Part shown: positions 31,137 to 39,816 of the stretch, piece by piece
Layout: every line of letters starts with the position of its first letter
How positions within the stretch are numbered: the stretch's first letter is position 1
Source: Butyrivibrio sp. AE3009
Lineage (GTDB): Bacteria; Bacillota; Clostridia; Lachnospirales; Lachnospiraceae
Direction: 5' to 3'
NCBI RefSeq assembly: GCF_000420845.1
Contig: NZ_ATVS01000025.1
Location: 1-56,062, forward strand
DNA: 56,062 nt
The notes under the pieces: generated by a model
Told to the model about the DNA's origin: nothing
Databases searched by the model: none
Seen by the model: only the letters and a program-made list of their open reading frames with translations
Position numbers and translations under genes: made by a program

Positions 31137-31196
31137 CCCCTCGAAACGTAGGCGGCGATACATGCAAACGAACCACCACCCAAGTCCCGAGGGGAC
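31137..31196. repeat. Alternative hairpins between the TPR gene and the GH39 gene
   Basis: CCCCTCG (31137-31143) can pair with CGAGGGG (31188-31194) around a 44-base insert. Part of the right arm instead forms the small hairpin GTCCC-GAG-GGGAC (31184-31196). No T-run follows in either direction, so it is not a plain terminator. It may be an operator or a leader structure. Confidence 0.45.
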
Positions 31197-31208
31197 AATA
31201 ATTACTTT

Positions 31209-33230
31209 TTAGTAATCAAGAAGCCTGTTTCCGAAGGTTATATCTGTCTTGTAGGTATAACTTCTTCCGTTTTTCCTCTCACTGGCCTTGTAGTTGGCTG
31301 TAACAGTGCCCTTCTTCAAGGTAACGGAGGTATTATCGTCTATTGTTATTTTGCCGAGATCCTTCATGGTCTCAGTGTGCATGATGGTGACAAGTTTCTT
31401 CTTAATATCCTCTTTGTTCTCGGCGTAATTGGTAAATACATTGATGAAACCTGTAACAGTAACATTGCAGGTACCGTCATCATTGAGCCTGCACTGTACG
31501 TCAATGGAAACATCACCGTCACCAAAGTCGTGGTACCACCAGGAATCATAGGTGGAGGTTGACTCGGTACTTCTCATCTGGCCCTTGGTAGAAGTCCAGA
31601 CTCCGCATATATCCAGCCATTTCTGATTGGACTCAAGCTTGGAGATAAGACCGGATACAGAAATATCGTTATAGGCTGTGTCCTCCGGAAGTGCCTTCAA
31701 CGCCTCAAGTGCGGCATTAAGATAGCCCTCGTCCATCTTCTCCTTGGCCTTCATCATCGAACATGCATTGGCCATGTTCTCGGAATCCTTGTAATCACCT
31801 GCGCTGGCAAAAAGTCCCCTTGCGGAATCATACTGCCTTGCGGCAAACATCTGAGTTCCGGCTTCATATTTACATTCCTTGTACTTTTCATCAGCATCAA
31901 GAGTATCCCCTGCTGCCTTGAAGTACGTGGAAGCATCATCGTAATCTTTTGCTTCGTAGCACACCATTCCTTCGGCATAAGCTTTGTACTGATTGCTCTC
32001 AGCATCTTCCACACCGCTGAAGATCTCTGCAGCATCGGCATATTCGCCATTTTGAGTAAGTTCTTCTCCCATGGCAATGATCTGGTCTGTGGAATCCTTA
32101 TAGCCGTCAGCCTTGACAAATTCTTCCTTGGCAGCCGTGTAGTCACCGGACTTCTTATATTTCATGCCCTTCTCATAGTGACATTCCCTGGCAAGTTCCT
32201 TGGAATCGGAGTAGTTGCCGGTCTGTTCCAGTTCCTTGAGTGCTGTATCGTAATCTGATTCAGCCATGGCCTTTTGAGCCTCCTCATAATGGATACAAAC
32301 CTCAGCCTCCTTCATCTTCTCAGGGGCATCTTCATAATCGCCGGCAGCCTCAAAGTATTCCACCGCCTGTTCGTAATTGCCCTCTTTAAAAGCAGCTTCA
32401 CCTTTGCCGTACTTGGTTGAAGGAAGGCCTGAATACACGTAGAAACCAATACCTGCTGCAGCGATAAGCGCCACTACGACAATACCTGCAATAAGACCGG
32501 TATTTTTCTTCTGCCCCTTACCATTCATCATAGCTTCCATGGCTGTTGACGGCGGGTTCACAGGCATATTGAAGGTAGGATCTTCCATCTGACCACTCTG
32601 ACCGAAGCTGTTACCCATCATGGGGTCATTGCCGATAGCACCGTTTCCATATGGCGTATCGTTCATCCAGGTGTTATTCACAGGACCGTTGTTCATAGGA
32701 TCATTGTTCATGGGGCCATTATTCATAATACCACTATCCATGGCGCCATAATTCATCGAGCTGTTATAGCCCTGCATTCCCTGGCCATATATTTCTGCGC
32801 CCTGCACTCCGGCTCCCGGCATTTCCATGGCAGGAGCCTCATTGTTCATCGGCTGCACGTAAGGACCTTCACTGTATGGTGTTTCCACGTTAGGAGTCTC
32901 CATACCTGGTGCGTCCGTACTTGCTGTATCCATATCTGGTACTTCAGTGCCGGGTATTTCCATACTGGGTACTTCCATATTAGGAGCTTCCATACCGGGC
33001 GCATCCATGATAGGGGATTCCATGTCAGGTGTTTCCATACCGGGCGCATCCATATTAGGTACTTCCGCATCAGGAACTTCCGTTGCCTGTACGTCAGCAG
33101 GTGCGTCAGTAGGTGCATCAGTAGCTACAGGCTCTGCAATCGGAGCTGCCGCTTCAAGAAGGCGTGTTCCGCACTTTACGCAGAAAAAATTCCCTTCTTC
33201 ATTGTCATATCCGCAATTAGGGCAAATCAT
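31209..33230 (-). CDS. Zinc-ribbon membrane protein with TPR-like repeats
   Basis: A 673-residue protein of unknown function. It starts with a zinc ribbon (MICPNCGYDNEEGNFFCVKC; Cys 3, 6, 17, 20). A low-complexity segment follows (about 30-145) of repeated PGMETPDM/PNMEVPSM-type units, then an Asn/Met/Gly-rich stretch (MNNGPMNN units, about 160-235). One membrane helix (GLIAGIVVVALIAAAGIGFY, near 245) leads to several TPR-like units of the form YEQAVEYFEAAGDYEDA and YTAAKEEFVKADGYKDS. The final 130 residues form a beta-rich domain. The zinc ribbon should be cytoplasmic and the repeats extracellular. A similar zinc ribbon opens the neighbour at 33322-34812. Confidence 0.85.
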   Translation of the reverse strand: MICPNCGYDNEEGNFFCVKCGTRLLEAAAPIAEPVATDAPTDAPADVQATEVPDAEVPNMDAPGMETPDMESPIMDAPGMEAPNMEVPSMEIPGTEVPDMDTASTDAPGMETPNVETPYSEGPYVQPMNNEAPAMEMPGAGVQGAEIYGQGMQGYNSSMNYGAMDSGIMNNGPMNNDPMNNGPVNNTWMNDTPYGNGAIGNDPMMGNSFGQSGQMEDPTFNMPVNPPSTAMEAMMNGKGQKKNTGLIAGIVVVALIAAAGIGFYVYSGLPSTKYGKGEAAFKEGNYEQAVEYFEAAGDYEDAPEKMKEAEVCIHYEEAQKAMAESDYDTALKELEQTGNYSDSKELARECHYEKGMKYKKSGDYTAAKEEFVKADGYKDSTDQIIAMGEELTQNGEYADAAEIFSGVEDAESNQYKAYAEGMVCYEAKDYDDASTYFKAAGDTLDADEKYKECKYEAGTQMFAARQYDSARGLFASAGDYKDSENMANACSMMKAKEKMDEGYLNAALEALKALPEDTAYNDISVSGLISKLESNQKWLDICGVWTSTKGQMRSTESTSTYDSWWYHDFGDGDVSIDVQCRLNDDGTCNVTVTGFINVFTNYAENKEDIKKKLVTIMHTETMKDLGKITIDDNTSVTLKKGTVTANYKASERKNGRSYTYKTDITFGNRLLDY

Positions 33231-33321
33231 TAATTAAATCCTCTGTTTCATATGTTTTTTATTAACACAATAAGCGATATTTTAACTTTATTCTGCTTAT
33301 TTCACAAGTCTTGACATACTA

Positions 33322-34812
33322 TTATACCGGCTTGTCCTCATGGGCAAATTCCCTGATACTCTTATAGGCACTGACATTCATAACGCACATGATTCCTGCC
33401 TCGGCAAAAAGGAAAAGAATAATGAAAATGGCGTTTGGAATCTTGGATGCCAGCATAAGAGCCGCATCGTAGAAGCCATGGAATAAAACAGCTATTGCAA
33501 TACCCCTGCGCCTCAACTTGCCTGCGCCGATTTTATCTCCCCTGTTCTCCAGAGCCTTGGCCTGTCCGTAATAATATCCCATATATATTCCAAAAATGCA
33601 GTGTCCGGGGAAAGCAGATCTTGTAAACGCAAGGCCTGCATCGGAACCTATCATATACAGCAAGTTCTCACTCAGCTCAAAGCCAAGCGCAACAGTGGTG
33701 GAATAAACAACTCCGTCAAAGCGGTAATTGAACGCCGGATGTTTCCAGGTAATAAGCCGCAGCGCAGCATATTTGCAACATTCCTCAGTCAACGCCGCCA
33801 CTATGAAGGCATCCATTACAGTGAAAATAATGGACCCTCGGACTGCAATAAAGTCCAGCACAATGTCAAGCACCGAACCGATCATTATTACAACAACAGG
33901 GACCGCCAGACCACCGGCAAAAAACAGACCTACCAGCAGCGGGATCGGCTCAGGCTCGATCTTGTCAAGCCTATAGATCAGTACCAGAAGAGTAATACCC
34001 TGAATTATCGGAATAATGCAGGCAAGCGCTACGTTACCTCCATGAACAAAATATGCGGAGAGCAGCATACCAACTGTAAGTATCGCAATCACAACCATAG
34101 GGAGCTTGCGGACATAGAAAGTGTCCTTCTGCCCTGCATAATCGTAAGTCTGTGTGGAATAGCCATAGTTCTGGGCTGCATAGTTATTGTTCTGAGCCGT
34201 ATAGCCCGTATTCTGCGCCGCATAACTATTGCCGGGCATCTGATAGTTATTTTGAACCGTATTGTACTGCGCTGAAGTTGCGTTACCGTAATTCTGAGCC
34301 GCACCGTAACTACTCTGAGCTGCTCCATAATTATTCTGAGCGGTTCCATAACTATACTGAGAAGCACCATAACTATTCTGAGCTGTGCCATAGCTATTCT
34401 GAGCTGCTCCGTAACCATTCTGAGCTGTGCCATAAATATTCTGGGCTGCTCCGTAGCTATTCTGAGCTGCTCCGTAATTATTCCGGGCTGCTCCGTAGCT
34501 ATTCTGAGCTGCTCCGTAATTATTCCGGGCTGCTCCATAGCCATTCTGAGCTGTGCCATAGCTATTCTGAGCTGCTCCATAACCGCTCTGGGGCGCGCCA
34601 TAACTACTCTGCCCCTTAGTCTGGGCATTATTTGCTGCAGTATACGGATTCTGCCACTGAGCCTGTGCTGTTGCCACATTGGTATTAGTCTGCGGCGTAG
34701 CGGTATTCATCTGACCTGCACCGGCATTCATCTGCTCAGGTGCCTTGGCACCGCAGGTTGAGCAGTATGGTGAACCCGGAGTGATCTCACTTCCACAATT
34801 AGAACAAATCAA
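33322..34812 (-). CDS. PrsW-like intramembrane protease with zinc ribbon and YGAAQNS heptad repeats
   Basis: A 496-residue protein. A zinc ribbon (Cys 3, 6, 17, 20) is followed by a Gln/Asn/Tyr-rich segment with about fifteen seven-residue units such as YGAAQNS, YGTAQNG and YGAARNN (about residues 70-180). The C-terminal half (from about 237) has about eight membrane segments with PrsW/CPBP-like motifs: ALTEECCKYAALRLITWKHP (EExxK), GFELSENLLYM, FPGHCIFGIYMGYYYG and AVLFHGFYDAALM. PrsW family members cut membrane-bound anti-sigma factors; that role here is inference. The repeats look prion-like and may drive clustering or bind a partner. Confidence 0.85.
   Translation of the reverse strand: MICSNCGSEITPGSPYCSTCGAKAPEQMNAGAGQMNTATPQTNTNVATAQAQWQNPYTAANNAQTKGQSSYGAPQSGYGAAQNSYGTAQNGYGAARNNYGAAQNSYGAARNNYGAAQNSYGAAQNIYGTAQNGYGAAQNSYGTAQNSYGASQYSYGTAQNNYGAAQSSYGAAQNYGNATSAQYNTVQNNYQMPGNSYAAQNTGYTAQNNNYAAQNYGYSTQTYDYAGQKDTFYVRKLPMVVIAILTVGMLLSAYFVHGGNVALACIIPIIQGITLLVLIYRLDKIEPEPIPLLVGLFFAGGLAVPVVVIMIGSVLDIVLDFIAVRGSIIFTVMDAFIVAALTEECCKYAALRLITWKHPAFNYRFDGVVYSTTVALGFELSENLLYMIGSDAGLAFTRSAFPGHCIFGIYMGYYYGQAKALENRGDKIGAGKLRRRGIAIAVLFHGFYDAALMLASKIPNAIFIILFLFAEAGIMCVMNVSAYKSIREFAHEDKPV
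34279..34600 (-). repeat. 21-base coding tandem repeat in the PrsW-like gene
   Basis: About fifteen units of 21 bases encode the YGAAQNS-type heptads. Neighbouring units are nearly identical in DNA (recurrent GCTCCGTAGCTATTCTGAGC on the plus strand), so copy number may vary by slippage or recombination in steps of seven codons. Confidence 0.85.
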
Positions 34813-34835
34813 TTTTCATTCCTCCCTGACAACAA

Positions 34836-35654
34836 TTATCTTTTCCCCTCTTTAAAAATCCCCATCATTTCGTTAGTAAGACTTAAATTATTGGGCTGGA
34901 GCACTATATCCTCTCTCTTAACCCATTCAGCGTATTTCAGCTCATTTTCATCCCTGTGTATCTCATCGTCCCCATCGGCCTCGCAGAAAAATCCTGTAAG
35001 AATGTCCTGAGCCATGCCCCAGGGCTGAGATTTATAATAACAGATGTTTTTTACACGGATCCCTGTCTCTTCCATAACTTCCCTTGCAACGGTCTCCTCG
35101 AGAGTCTCCCCAATCTCGGTGAATCCTGCCACAAGTGCATTGTGAGCATAGCCTCTGTTGTATCTCGTTATCAGAAGGCTGTCTCCCTTGGTTACTCCCA
35201 CAATCACTGCGGGATTGATCCTGGGATAGATAATATTGCCGCATTCAGGACACGTAAGCGCCCTTTCCGTCCTGCTGTGTATGAGCTTTTGTCCGCATTT
35301 TCCGCAAAAATGGTTATCTTCGTACCATCTCCAGAGATGATAAGCCGTAAATATCGCAAATACATCCTTGCCCTCGAACCTATCTCTGGCATCACGTATT
35401 GAGTAATATTCACAACCCTCTTTTTCTGAAAAAGAGTCCTCCCGAACCAGGAAGAACCGCCTGTCATCCAACGAAAACAGGTATATTCCCTCTGCTGCCT
35501 CACAGTCCTTCCCTAACGGAAACAAACTTTCCTCCCGGTCGGTATAAAGAAGAATCTTACCATCGCGGTTAAAGGCAACAGCATAGTCCATATCTCCCAT
35601 TTCACAGTCGATATATTCATTTCTAAGCCTACTGGGAAATATATCCTGGATCAT
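34836..35654 (-). CDS. nudC: NAD+ diphosphatase NudC
   Basis: A 272-residue Nudix hydrolase that splits NAD(H) and can remove NAD caps from RNA. A four-cysteine zinc site is visible (CGKCGQKL near residue 117 and CPECGNIIYPRINP near 135). The Nudix box begins GFTEIGETLEETVAREVMEE near 175. The NudC-specific SQPW motif follows (YKSQPWGM near 209), here with GM instead of the usual PFP. The length fits the family. GGAGG lies close before the ATG, and the upstream hairpin ends only about 25 bases before it, so its promoter is unclear. Confidence 0.9.
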   Translation of the reverse strand: MIQDIFPSRLRNEYIDCEMGDMDYAVAFNRDGKILLYTDREESLFPLGKDCEAAEGIYLFSLDDRRFFLVREDSFSEKEGCEYYSIRDARDRFEGKDVFAIFTAYHLWRWYEDNHFCGKCGQKLIHSRTERALTCPECGNIIYPRINPAVIVGVTKGDSLLITRYNRGYAHNALVAGFTEIGETLEETVAREVMEETGIRVKNICYYKSQPWGMAQDILTGFFCEADGDDEIHRDENELKYAEWVKREDIVLQPNNLSLTNEMMGIFKEGKR

Positions 35655-35679
35655 GTTTTTGCCTCCGAATTTTTTATTC

Positions 35680-35724
35680 CAAAAAAATTTACTACCTAAA
35701 TTTAATATGTTTTAGGTAGTAAAT
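35680..35724 (-). terminator. Terminator hairpin upstream of nudC
   Basis: Perfect 14-base arms, ATTTACTACCTAAA (35687-35700) and its complement (35711-35724), with a ten-base loop. On the minus strand the stem is followed by seven T residues. It follows the orphan frame at 35755-35853 and so looks like the end of a vanished gene. It could instead be an attenuator for nudC. Confidence 0.65.
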
Positions 35725-35754
35725 CAATAGTCACAATTTGCTTATTTTTTTGTT

Positions 35755-35853
35755 TTAAAAAGCGCCCTTTCTGACAGCCCTCAGAGCATCTGACTGAATG
35801 TCCTGATTGTAGGAAAGCTGTTTGGCAGAAGGTTTTTTAAATGAAAAAATCAT
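35755..35853 (-). pseudogene. Orphan 3' coding end (32 codons) or small protein
   Basis: A minus-strand frame beginning MIFSFKKPSAKQ and ending RAVRKGAF. The middle (LSYNQDIQSDAL) has a protein-like composition, but no ribosome site precedes the ATG. A good terminator follows 30 bases later. I infer the tail of a gene whose 5' part was lost when the recombinase segment on the other strand arrived or rearranged. A real small protein is the alternative. Confidence 0.35.
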
Positions 35854-35929
35854 AATTAAAAAATTCATGTTTTTGAGGGGTTTTTGTGGTATATTAGTTA
35901 TTAGTTATGCGAAAGATGGGGGTGAAAAA

Positions 35930-36940
35930 ATGATTATCAATAATAACACCATAGAATACAAAGAAAAGCTTGAAATTCAGTATAATCAGCGCATGGATAC
36001 CCTGCTGACCGAGCTCCCTTCCTACTGCCGAGAATACGAAGTCTTCGTAAGGGACAGGAATTCCCTCAAGACCCGTATGGAATATGTCTTCGACATCTAC
36101 AACTTTTTCAAATATCTTGTCAAAAAACTCCCTGAAGTCAAGACCGTAAGCGATGTTACGCCCAAAGTCCTGGAAAACCTTAATGTCTCTGATTTTGACA
36201 ACTATCTGATCTGGCTCTCCGACTACAAATTTGATGATAAGGATGACAACGAGAAGGCCAAGACCAACAGTCCCGCCTCCAAGAAGAGAAAAATAATGTC
36301 CATCAAGTCACTGTACAGTTTCCTGAGCTCCAAAGGCTATATTTATGCCAATCCTTCACTGGAAGTCACTATTCCCAAGATAGCCAAAAAGCCCAGGGAA
36401 GCCATCGCTATTCTGACCACAGATCAGTGTGACAAACTCCTCAAGGTCATTGACGCAGATATTACCAAGGCTAAAAACAAGATATCCCAGACCTCCACAG
36501 TAAAGCAGACTCCCAAGGATCTCATGCGTCCCCACTTAGGAATACGTGACAAAGCAATAGTCCTTCTGATCCTCGACACGGGCCTTAGGGTTTCGGAGCT
36601 CTGCGCCATCAACTGCGGCAATATTTCCTTTAATCCGGGATATATCGATGTGATAAGACAGGGAGACGGTGATGTGATAAGAACCTCGGACAGAGTCTAC
36701 CCCTCTCTCCGGGTCATGGATATTCTCAAGCACTACATGTACGATGCCAGAGACAATATCGGCGCCAACGAAGACAATTTTGACGCCCTGTTCCTTAGCT
36801 CCATCCACAGACGTATTACCCCAAGATCCGTAGAGCTCATGGTCAAAAAATACGGAAGCGAAGCCCTTGGCAGTGACGTTCACGTAGATCCAAGAGTCCT
36901 CAGGGCAACGGCCTGTGACAAAATGGAGACTGTAAAATAA
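35930..36940 (+). CDS. Tyrosine recombinase/integrase, truncated before the catalytic tyrosine
   Basis: A 336-residue phage-integrase-family protein, the only clear plus-strand gene here. The N-terminal core-binding domain (about 15-130) resembles SAM-like integrase domains. The catalytic domain begins near 165; LLILDTGLRVSELCAINCGN carries the first catalytic Arg and HVDPRVLRATACDKMETVK-stop the His-x-x-x-x-x-Arg region. The frame stops there: the second His/Trp and the nucleophile Tyr, normally 30-40 residues later, are absent. The stop lies 10 bases before the convergent cobD stop. The ATG at 35930 follows GGGGGTG. It is probably inactive as a recombinase. Confidence 0.82.
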   Translation: MIINNNTIEYKEKLEIQYNQRMDTLLTELPSYCREYEVFVRDRNSLKTRMEYVFDIYNFFKYLVKKLPEVKTVSDVTPKVLENLNVSDFDNYLIWLSDYKFDDKDDNEKAKTNSPASKKRKIMSIKSLYSFLSSKGYIYANPSLEVTIPKIAKKPREAIAILTTDQCDKLLKVIDADITKAKNKISQTSTVKQTPKDLMRPHLGIRDKAIVLLILDTGLRVSELCAINCGNISFNPGYIDVIRQGDGDVIRTSDRVYPSLRVMDILKHYMYDARDNIGANEDNFDALFLSSIHRRITPRSVELMVKKYGSEALGSDVHVDPRVLRATACDKMETVK

Positions 36941-36950
36941 TGTTATCCGA

Positions 36951-37982
36951 TCAGAATATATCAGGCAGAATCCTACTTCCCGCCACGGATATTCGATAAT
37001 AGCCCTTGGACAGCCCTTCAAAATTAGAGCAGTCCCTTATCAGAACTTTTTTATCAAAAAGATTATTGTAAAGGTCGTCCTCTGTCCTGACTAAAACATA
37101 GCAGGTATCGGAAGGATAGGCCTTTATTTTTCTGCTTTCCAGAAACTTTGCCAGCTCCTGTCTGCGGTCAGCTATAATCTCCTTGGATAATGCGACATAA
37201 TCAGTGTCAACGATATATTTTGCACAGGCCCGGCCCGCCTCCAGCGCAAAAACTGACATGTTCCACTCGGGAACACAGGCCTTAAGTCTGTCGATATTCT
37301 CGCAAGCACCCATACAATAGCCGATCCTCACTCCGGGAATGCCAAAGAGCTTGGTATAAGCATTTACGATGAACAGATTCGGAATGTCCTTAAGGTATCT
37401 TACAGCACTCTCTGCTCCATCGCTAAGATGAAGGAAACATTCATCAATAAGAACCGCTGCGCCCACCGATGCACATTTTTGCAGGACTGTATCAAGTACC
37501 TGCCCCGGAATTGCCCTTCCCGTGGGATTGTTGGGATTGGTCAGGATCACAAGATCAGTATCTTCCTTTATCTCCCGGGCAAAATCATCTGTAAGGGCAT
37601 AGTCCTCCTCTTCCCTCAGCCTGTATTCCCTGATATTAACGCCCTCCAGAGCCTTAAGTCCGTGTCTGTAGCCGTAGAATCCCGGCACGGGAAGCACCAC
37701 GTTTTTTGGGGTTATAAGCCTTATTATGGCGAAGATAAGCTCCGAGGCACCATTTCCTCCAAGAATGTTATCTGCGGTCAAAAATGAGCACTTAACAAGC
37801 TTATTTTCCGCCTCTGCCACCGCGCACCTGAAATCCCTCTGGGCGATGTCAGGATATTTTCCCACATCGTCTATCGCCCGCTCCAAAGAAGCCCTTATCT
37901 CCTTAGGACAGGGATTGGGATTGAGGTTGACCGAGAGGTCGTATTCAATTGTCTTTCCGTATATATCTCCGCCGTGTATCAC
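36951..37982 (-). CDS. cobD: L-threonine-O-3-phosphate decarboxylase CobD (PLP enzyme)
   Basis: A 343-residue class I/II aminotransferase-fold protein. It begins MIHGGDIYG, typical of CobD, with NLNPNPCP in the substrate loop, NPNNPTGRAI near residue 150 and the PLP lysine in NAYTKLFGIPGVRIGY near 210 (shared with HisC). Sited at the end of the cobalamin operon, it should supply (R)-1-aminopropan-2-ol phosphate for the nucleotide loop. HisC is the main alternative, which the context makes unlikely. It follows cbiB by 48 bases and faces the truncated recombinase. Confidence 0.88.
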   Translation of the reverse strand: MIHGGDIYGKTIEYDLSVNLNPNPCPKEIRASLERAIDDVGKYPDIAQRDFRCAVAEAENKLVKCSFLTADNILGGNGASELIFAIIRLITPKNVVLPVPGFYGYRHGLKALEGVNIREYRLREEEDYALTDDFAREIKEDTDLVILTNPNNPTGRAIPGQVLDTVLQKCASVGAAVLIDECFLHLSDGAESAVRYLKDIPNLFIVNAYTKLFGIPGVRIGYCMGACENIDRLKACVPEWNMSVFALEAGRACAKYIVDTDYVALSKEIIADRRQELAKFLESRKIKAYPSDTCYVLVRTEDDLYNNLFDKKVLIRDCSNFEGLSKGYYRISVAGSRILPDIF

Positions 37983-38030
37983 TATATCTCCCTGTGGTAC
38001 TAATTAATTTATTTGCCAATATACCGGCCC

Positions 38031-39020
38031 TCATCTCAGGGCACAATATGCGATTACCCACAGAATCACCATACAGCCCCCGCAGAGGTATTCTGTCAGG
38101 TACATAAGCAGGCTCGCTCTCTTAATATCATCTATTTCAATTTCCCTTACCGGGTCGCCGATATAGGGCTTTTTGACCACTTTGCCAAAATAACTGGCAT
38201 CTCCCGCCAGTCGCAGGGACAGAGCCCCGGCGCAGACGCTCTCTGTCTGGGCGGAATTGGGACTCTTGTGATTGTATCTGTCTCTTTTGAAAATCTTCGC
38301 AGCGCCCTTAAAAGAATAATTCTTACCACCGAATAAGGTTGCCAGAATCATAAACAAGGCACTTAGTCTTGAGGGGATATAATTTGCCACATCATCCAGT
38401 TTTGCTGCGACTTTCCCGAAATATTCATAACGTGTGTTATGATATCCAACCATGGAATCCATGGTATTTATTGCCTTATATAACAGCCCTAATACCGGGC
38501 CGCCAATAAAGGTAAAGATTAGTGGTGCAATGACTCCGTCTGAAGTATTTTCTGCAATTGTCTCCACCACTGCCCTTGTGACTCCTGCTTCGTCCAGACA
38601 TTCGGTATCTCTGCCCACGATCATGGATACAGCCTTCCTTGCATCCTCGATAGTGCCGTTTCTAAGCGCATCGTACACCTTCATACTCTCCACATGAAGG
38701 CTCTTGGCCGCCAGAATGTAACAGGTAAGTATTGCCTCAACTGCCATTCCCAGATACGGATGAAGAAAATAGGCCCCAAACATCAGGGCTCCGGTCACAG
38801 CCACCGTTACAGCTATAACCAATATACACAACAGAATTCCTCTTCTTTGCTCACTTTTGTAGTCCCTGTCTTTGTTTTCCACATCACCTAAGAGCTTTTT
38901 ATCCAAAAATCCGATGAAACTCCCAATTGCCCTGATGGGATGGGGAATATTGTAGGGATCTCCTATGATCTGATCCAGGAAAAAACCTATGATAAATGCG
39001 ATAATATGGTATTTCTCCAC
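38031..39020 (-). CDS. cbiB: Adenosylcobinamide-phosphate synthase CbiB
   Basis: A 329-residue membrane protein that attaches aminopropanol phosphate to adenosylcobyric acid. Family signatures: FLDQIIGDPYNIPHPIRAIG near residue 15, ETIAENTSDGVIAPLIFTFI near 152, the segment around YKAINTMDSMVGY near 182, and RYNHKSPNSAQTESVCAGAL near 245. About five membrane segments. Its product feeds CobU and CobS, encoded just upstream in the same operon (10 bases between cobS and cbiB). Confidence 0.93.
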   Translation of the reverse strand: MEKYHIIAFIIGFFLDQIIGDPYNIPHPIRAIGSFIGFLDKKLLGDVENKDRDYKSEQRRGILLCILVIAVTVAVTGALMFGAYFLHPYLGMAVEAILTCYILAAKSLHVESMKVYDALRNGTIEDARKAVSMIVGRDTECLDEAGVTRAVVETIAENTSDGVIAPLIFTFIGGPVLGLLYKAINTMDSMVGYHNTRYEYFGKVAAKLDDVANYIPSRLSALFMILATLFGGKNYSFKGAAKIFKRDRYNHKSPNSAQTESVCAGALSLRLAGDASYFGKVVKKPYIGDPVREIEIDDIKRASLLMYLTEYLCGGCMVILWVIAYCALR

Positions 39021-39030
39021 CTTTTTCTCC

Positions 39031-39816
39031 TCATACCCAAAGGGCGCTGAAAACAGCCATTACAACTAAAATAACCGTCTCGCCCGTAACTACATAATAT
39101 CCTGCGGTATCCCCGGTGACGCCGCCAAAATTCCTGTTACACTTATATCCGTACAGAGGCGTATAGACTACAAGTGCCGCCACTGCACAGATTCCCGCAA
39201 AGAAATTAGTCATAAAAATATATACCAGTGACAAAATCCCCCAAAATGTCAGAATGCAGATATCAGGCACTCCGCTCTTACCTGTCTCCATAGCCAGCAT
39301 TCCGTCCTTTTTGGCCCTCGGAAAAACAATACTGGTAATGCCGCAGACTGCCCTGACAAGAGGGAAACTGCCATAAAAGCCCCGGAGAATATCTGTCATG
39401 TTGCTGTCAAAGGCCCTGTACACCAACACATACGCCGCTCCGAGCCATATCAGAAGCTCTACTCCTGCTCCGATTACGGCAAAGGCTCCGATGTGGGGAT
39501 CCTTCATGATCTCCAGTTTCTTTTCCTTGGATTGATAGGAGCTAAGTGCATCCTTAACGTCCATGAATCCGTCCACGTGAAATCCCCCTGTGATCACCAG
39601 CGGAACCAGCGCCGTAGATATGGCAACCACCAGTGCCGGAAGCTCCAACAGATCCAGGAGTCTTGCAGCCATAAGGGCTATACCGCCGATCACCATCCCA
39701 ACCAGCGGTAAGAAAGCTATAGCATGCTTGTAATTATCTTCATCCCATTCAAAATTCGGCATGGGAATCTTCGAATACATTGAAAAAGAGATTGCCATAC
39801 TCTTAAATAAGTTCAT
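39031..39816 (-). CDS. cobS: Cobalamin synthase CobS (adenosylcobinamide-GDP ribazoletransferase)
   Basis: A 261-residue membrane enzyme that joins adenosylcobinamide-GDP to alpha-ribazole (or its phosphate). The motif GGFHVDGFMDVKDAL near residue 77 contains the conserved metal-binding Asp residues; FYGSFPLVRAVCG and NRNFGGVTGDTAGYYVVTGE near the C-terminus are also typical. About six to seven membrane segments. The gene overlaps cobU by 14 bases. Confidence 0.93.
   Translation of the reverse strand: MNLFKSMAISFSMYSKIPMPNFEWDEDNYKHAIAFLPLVGMVIGGIALMAARLLDLLELPALVVAISTALVPLVITGGFHVDGFMDVKDALSSYQSKEKKLEIMKDPHIGAFAVIGAGVELLIWLGAAYVLVYRAFDSNMTDILRGFYGSFPLVRAVCGITSIVFPRAKKDGMLAMETGKSGVPDICILTFWGILSLVYIFMTNFFAGICAVAALVVYTPLYGYKCNRNFGGVTGDTAGYYVVTGETVILVVMAVFSALWV

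Noticed and set aside
33231..33321. Possible promoter TTGACA ... TATACC on the plus strand
   Set aside because: The spacing is far too short for a promoter, and no plus-strand gene follows.
34152..34619. Long repetitive open frame on the plus strand and a CRISPR-like spacing
   Set aside because: It is the antisense shadow of the YGAAQNS repeat coding region. Unit length is 21 bases with no unique spacers, and the minus-strand frame has a zinc ribbon and membrane domains that make sense.
36536..37021. A 161-codon minus-strand frame across the recombinase and cobD ends
   Set aside because: It is antisense to the recombinase catalytic domain and overlaps the end of cobD; no domain is seen.
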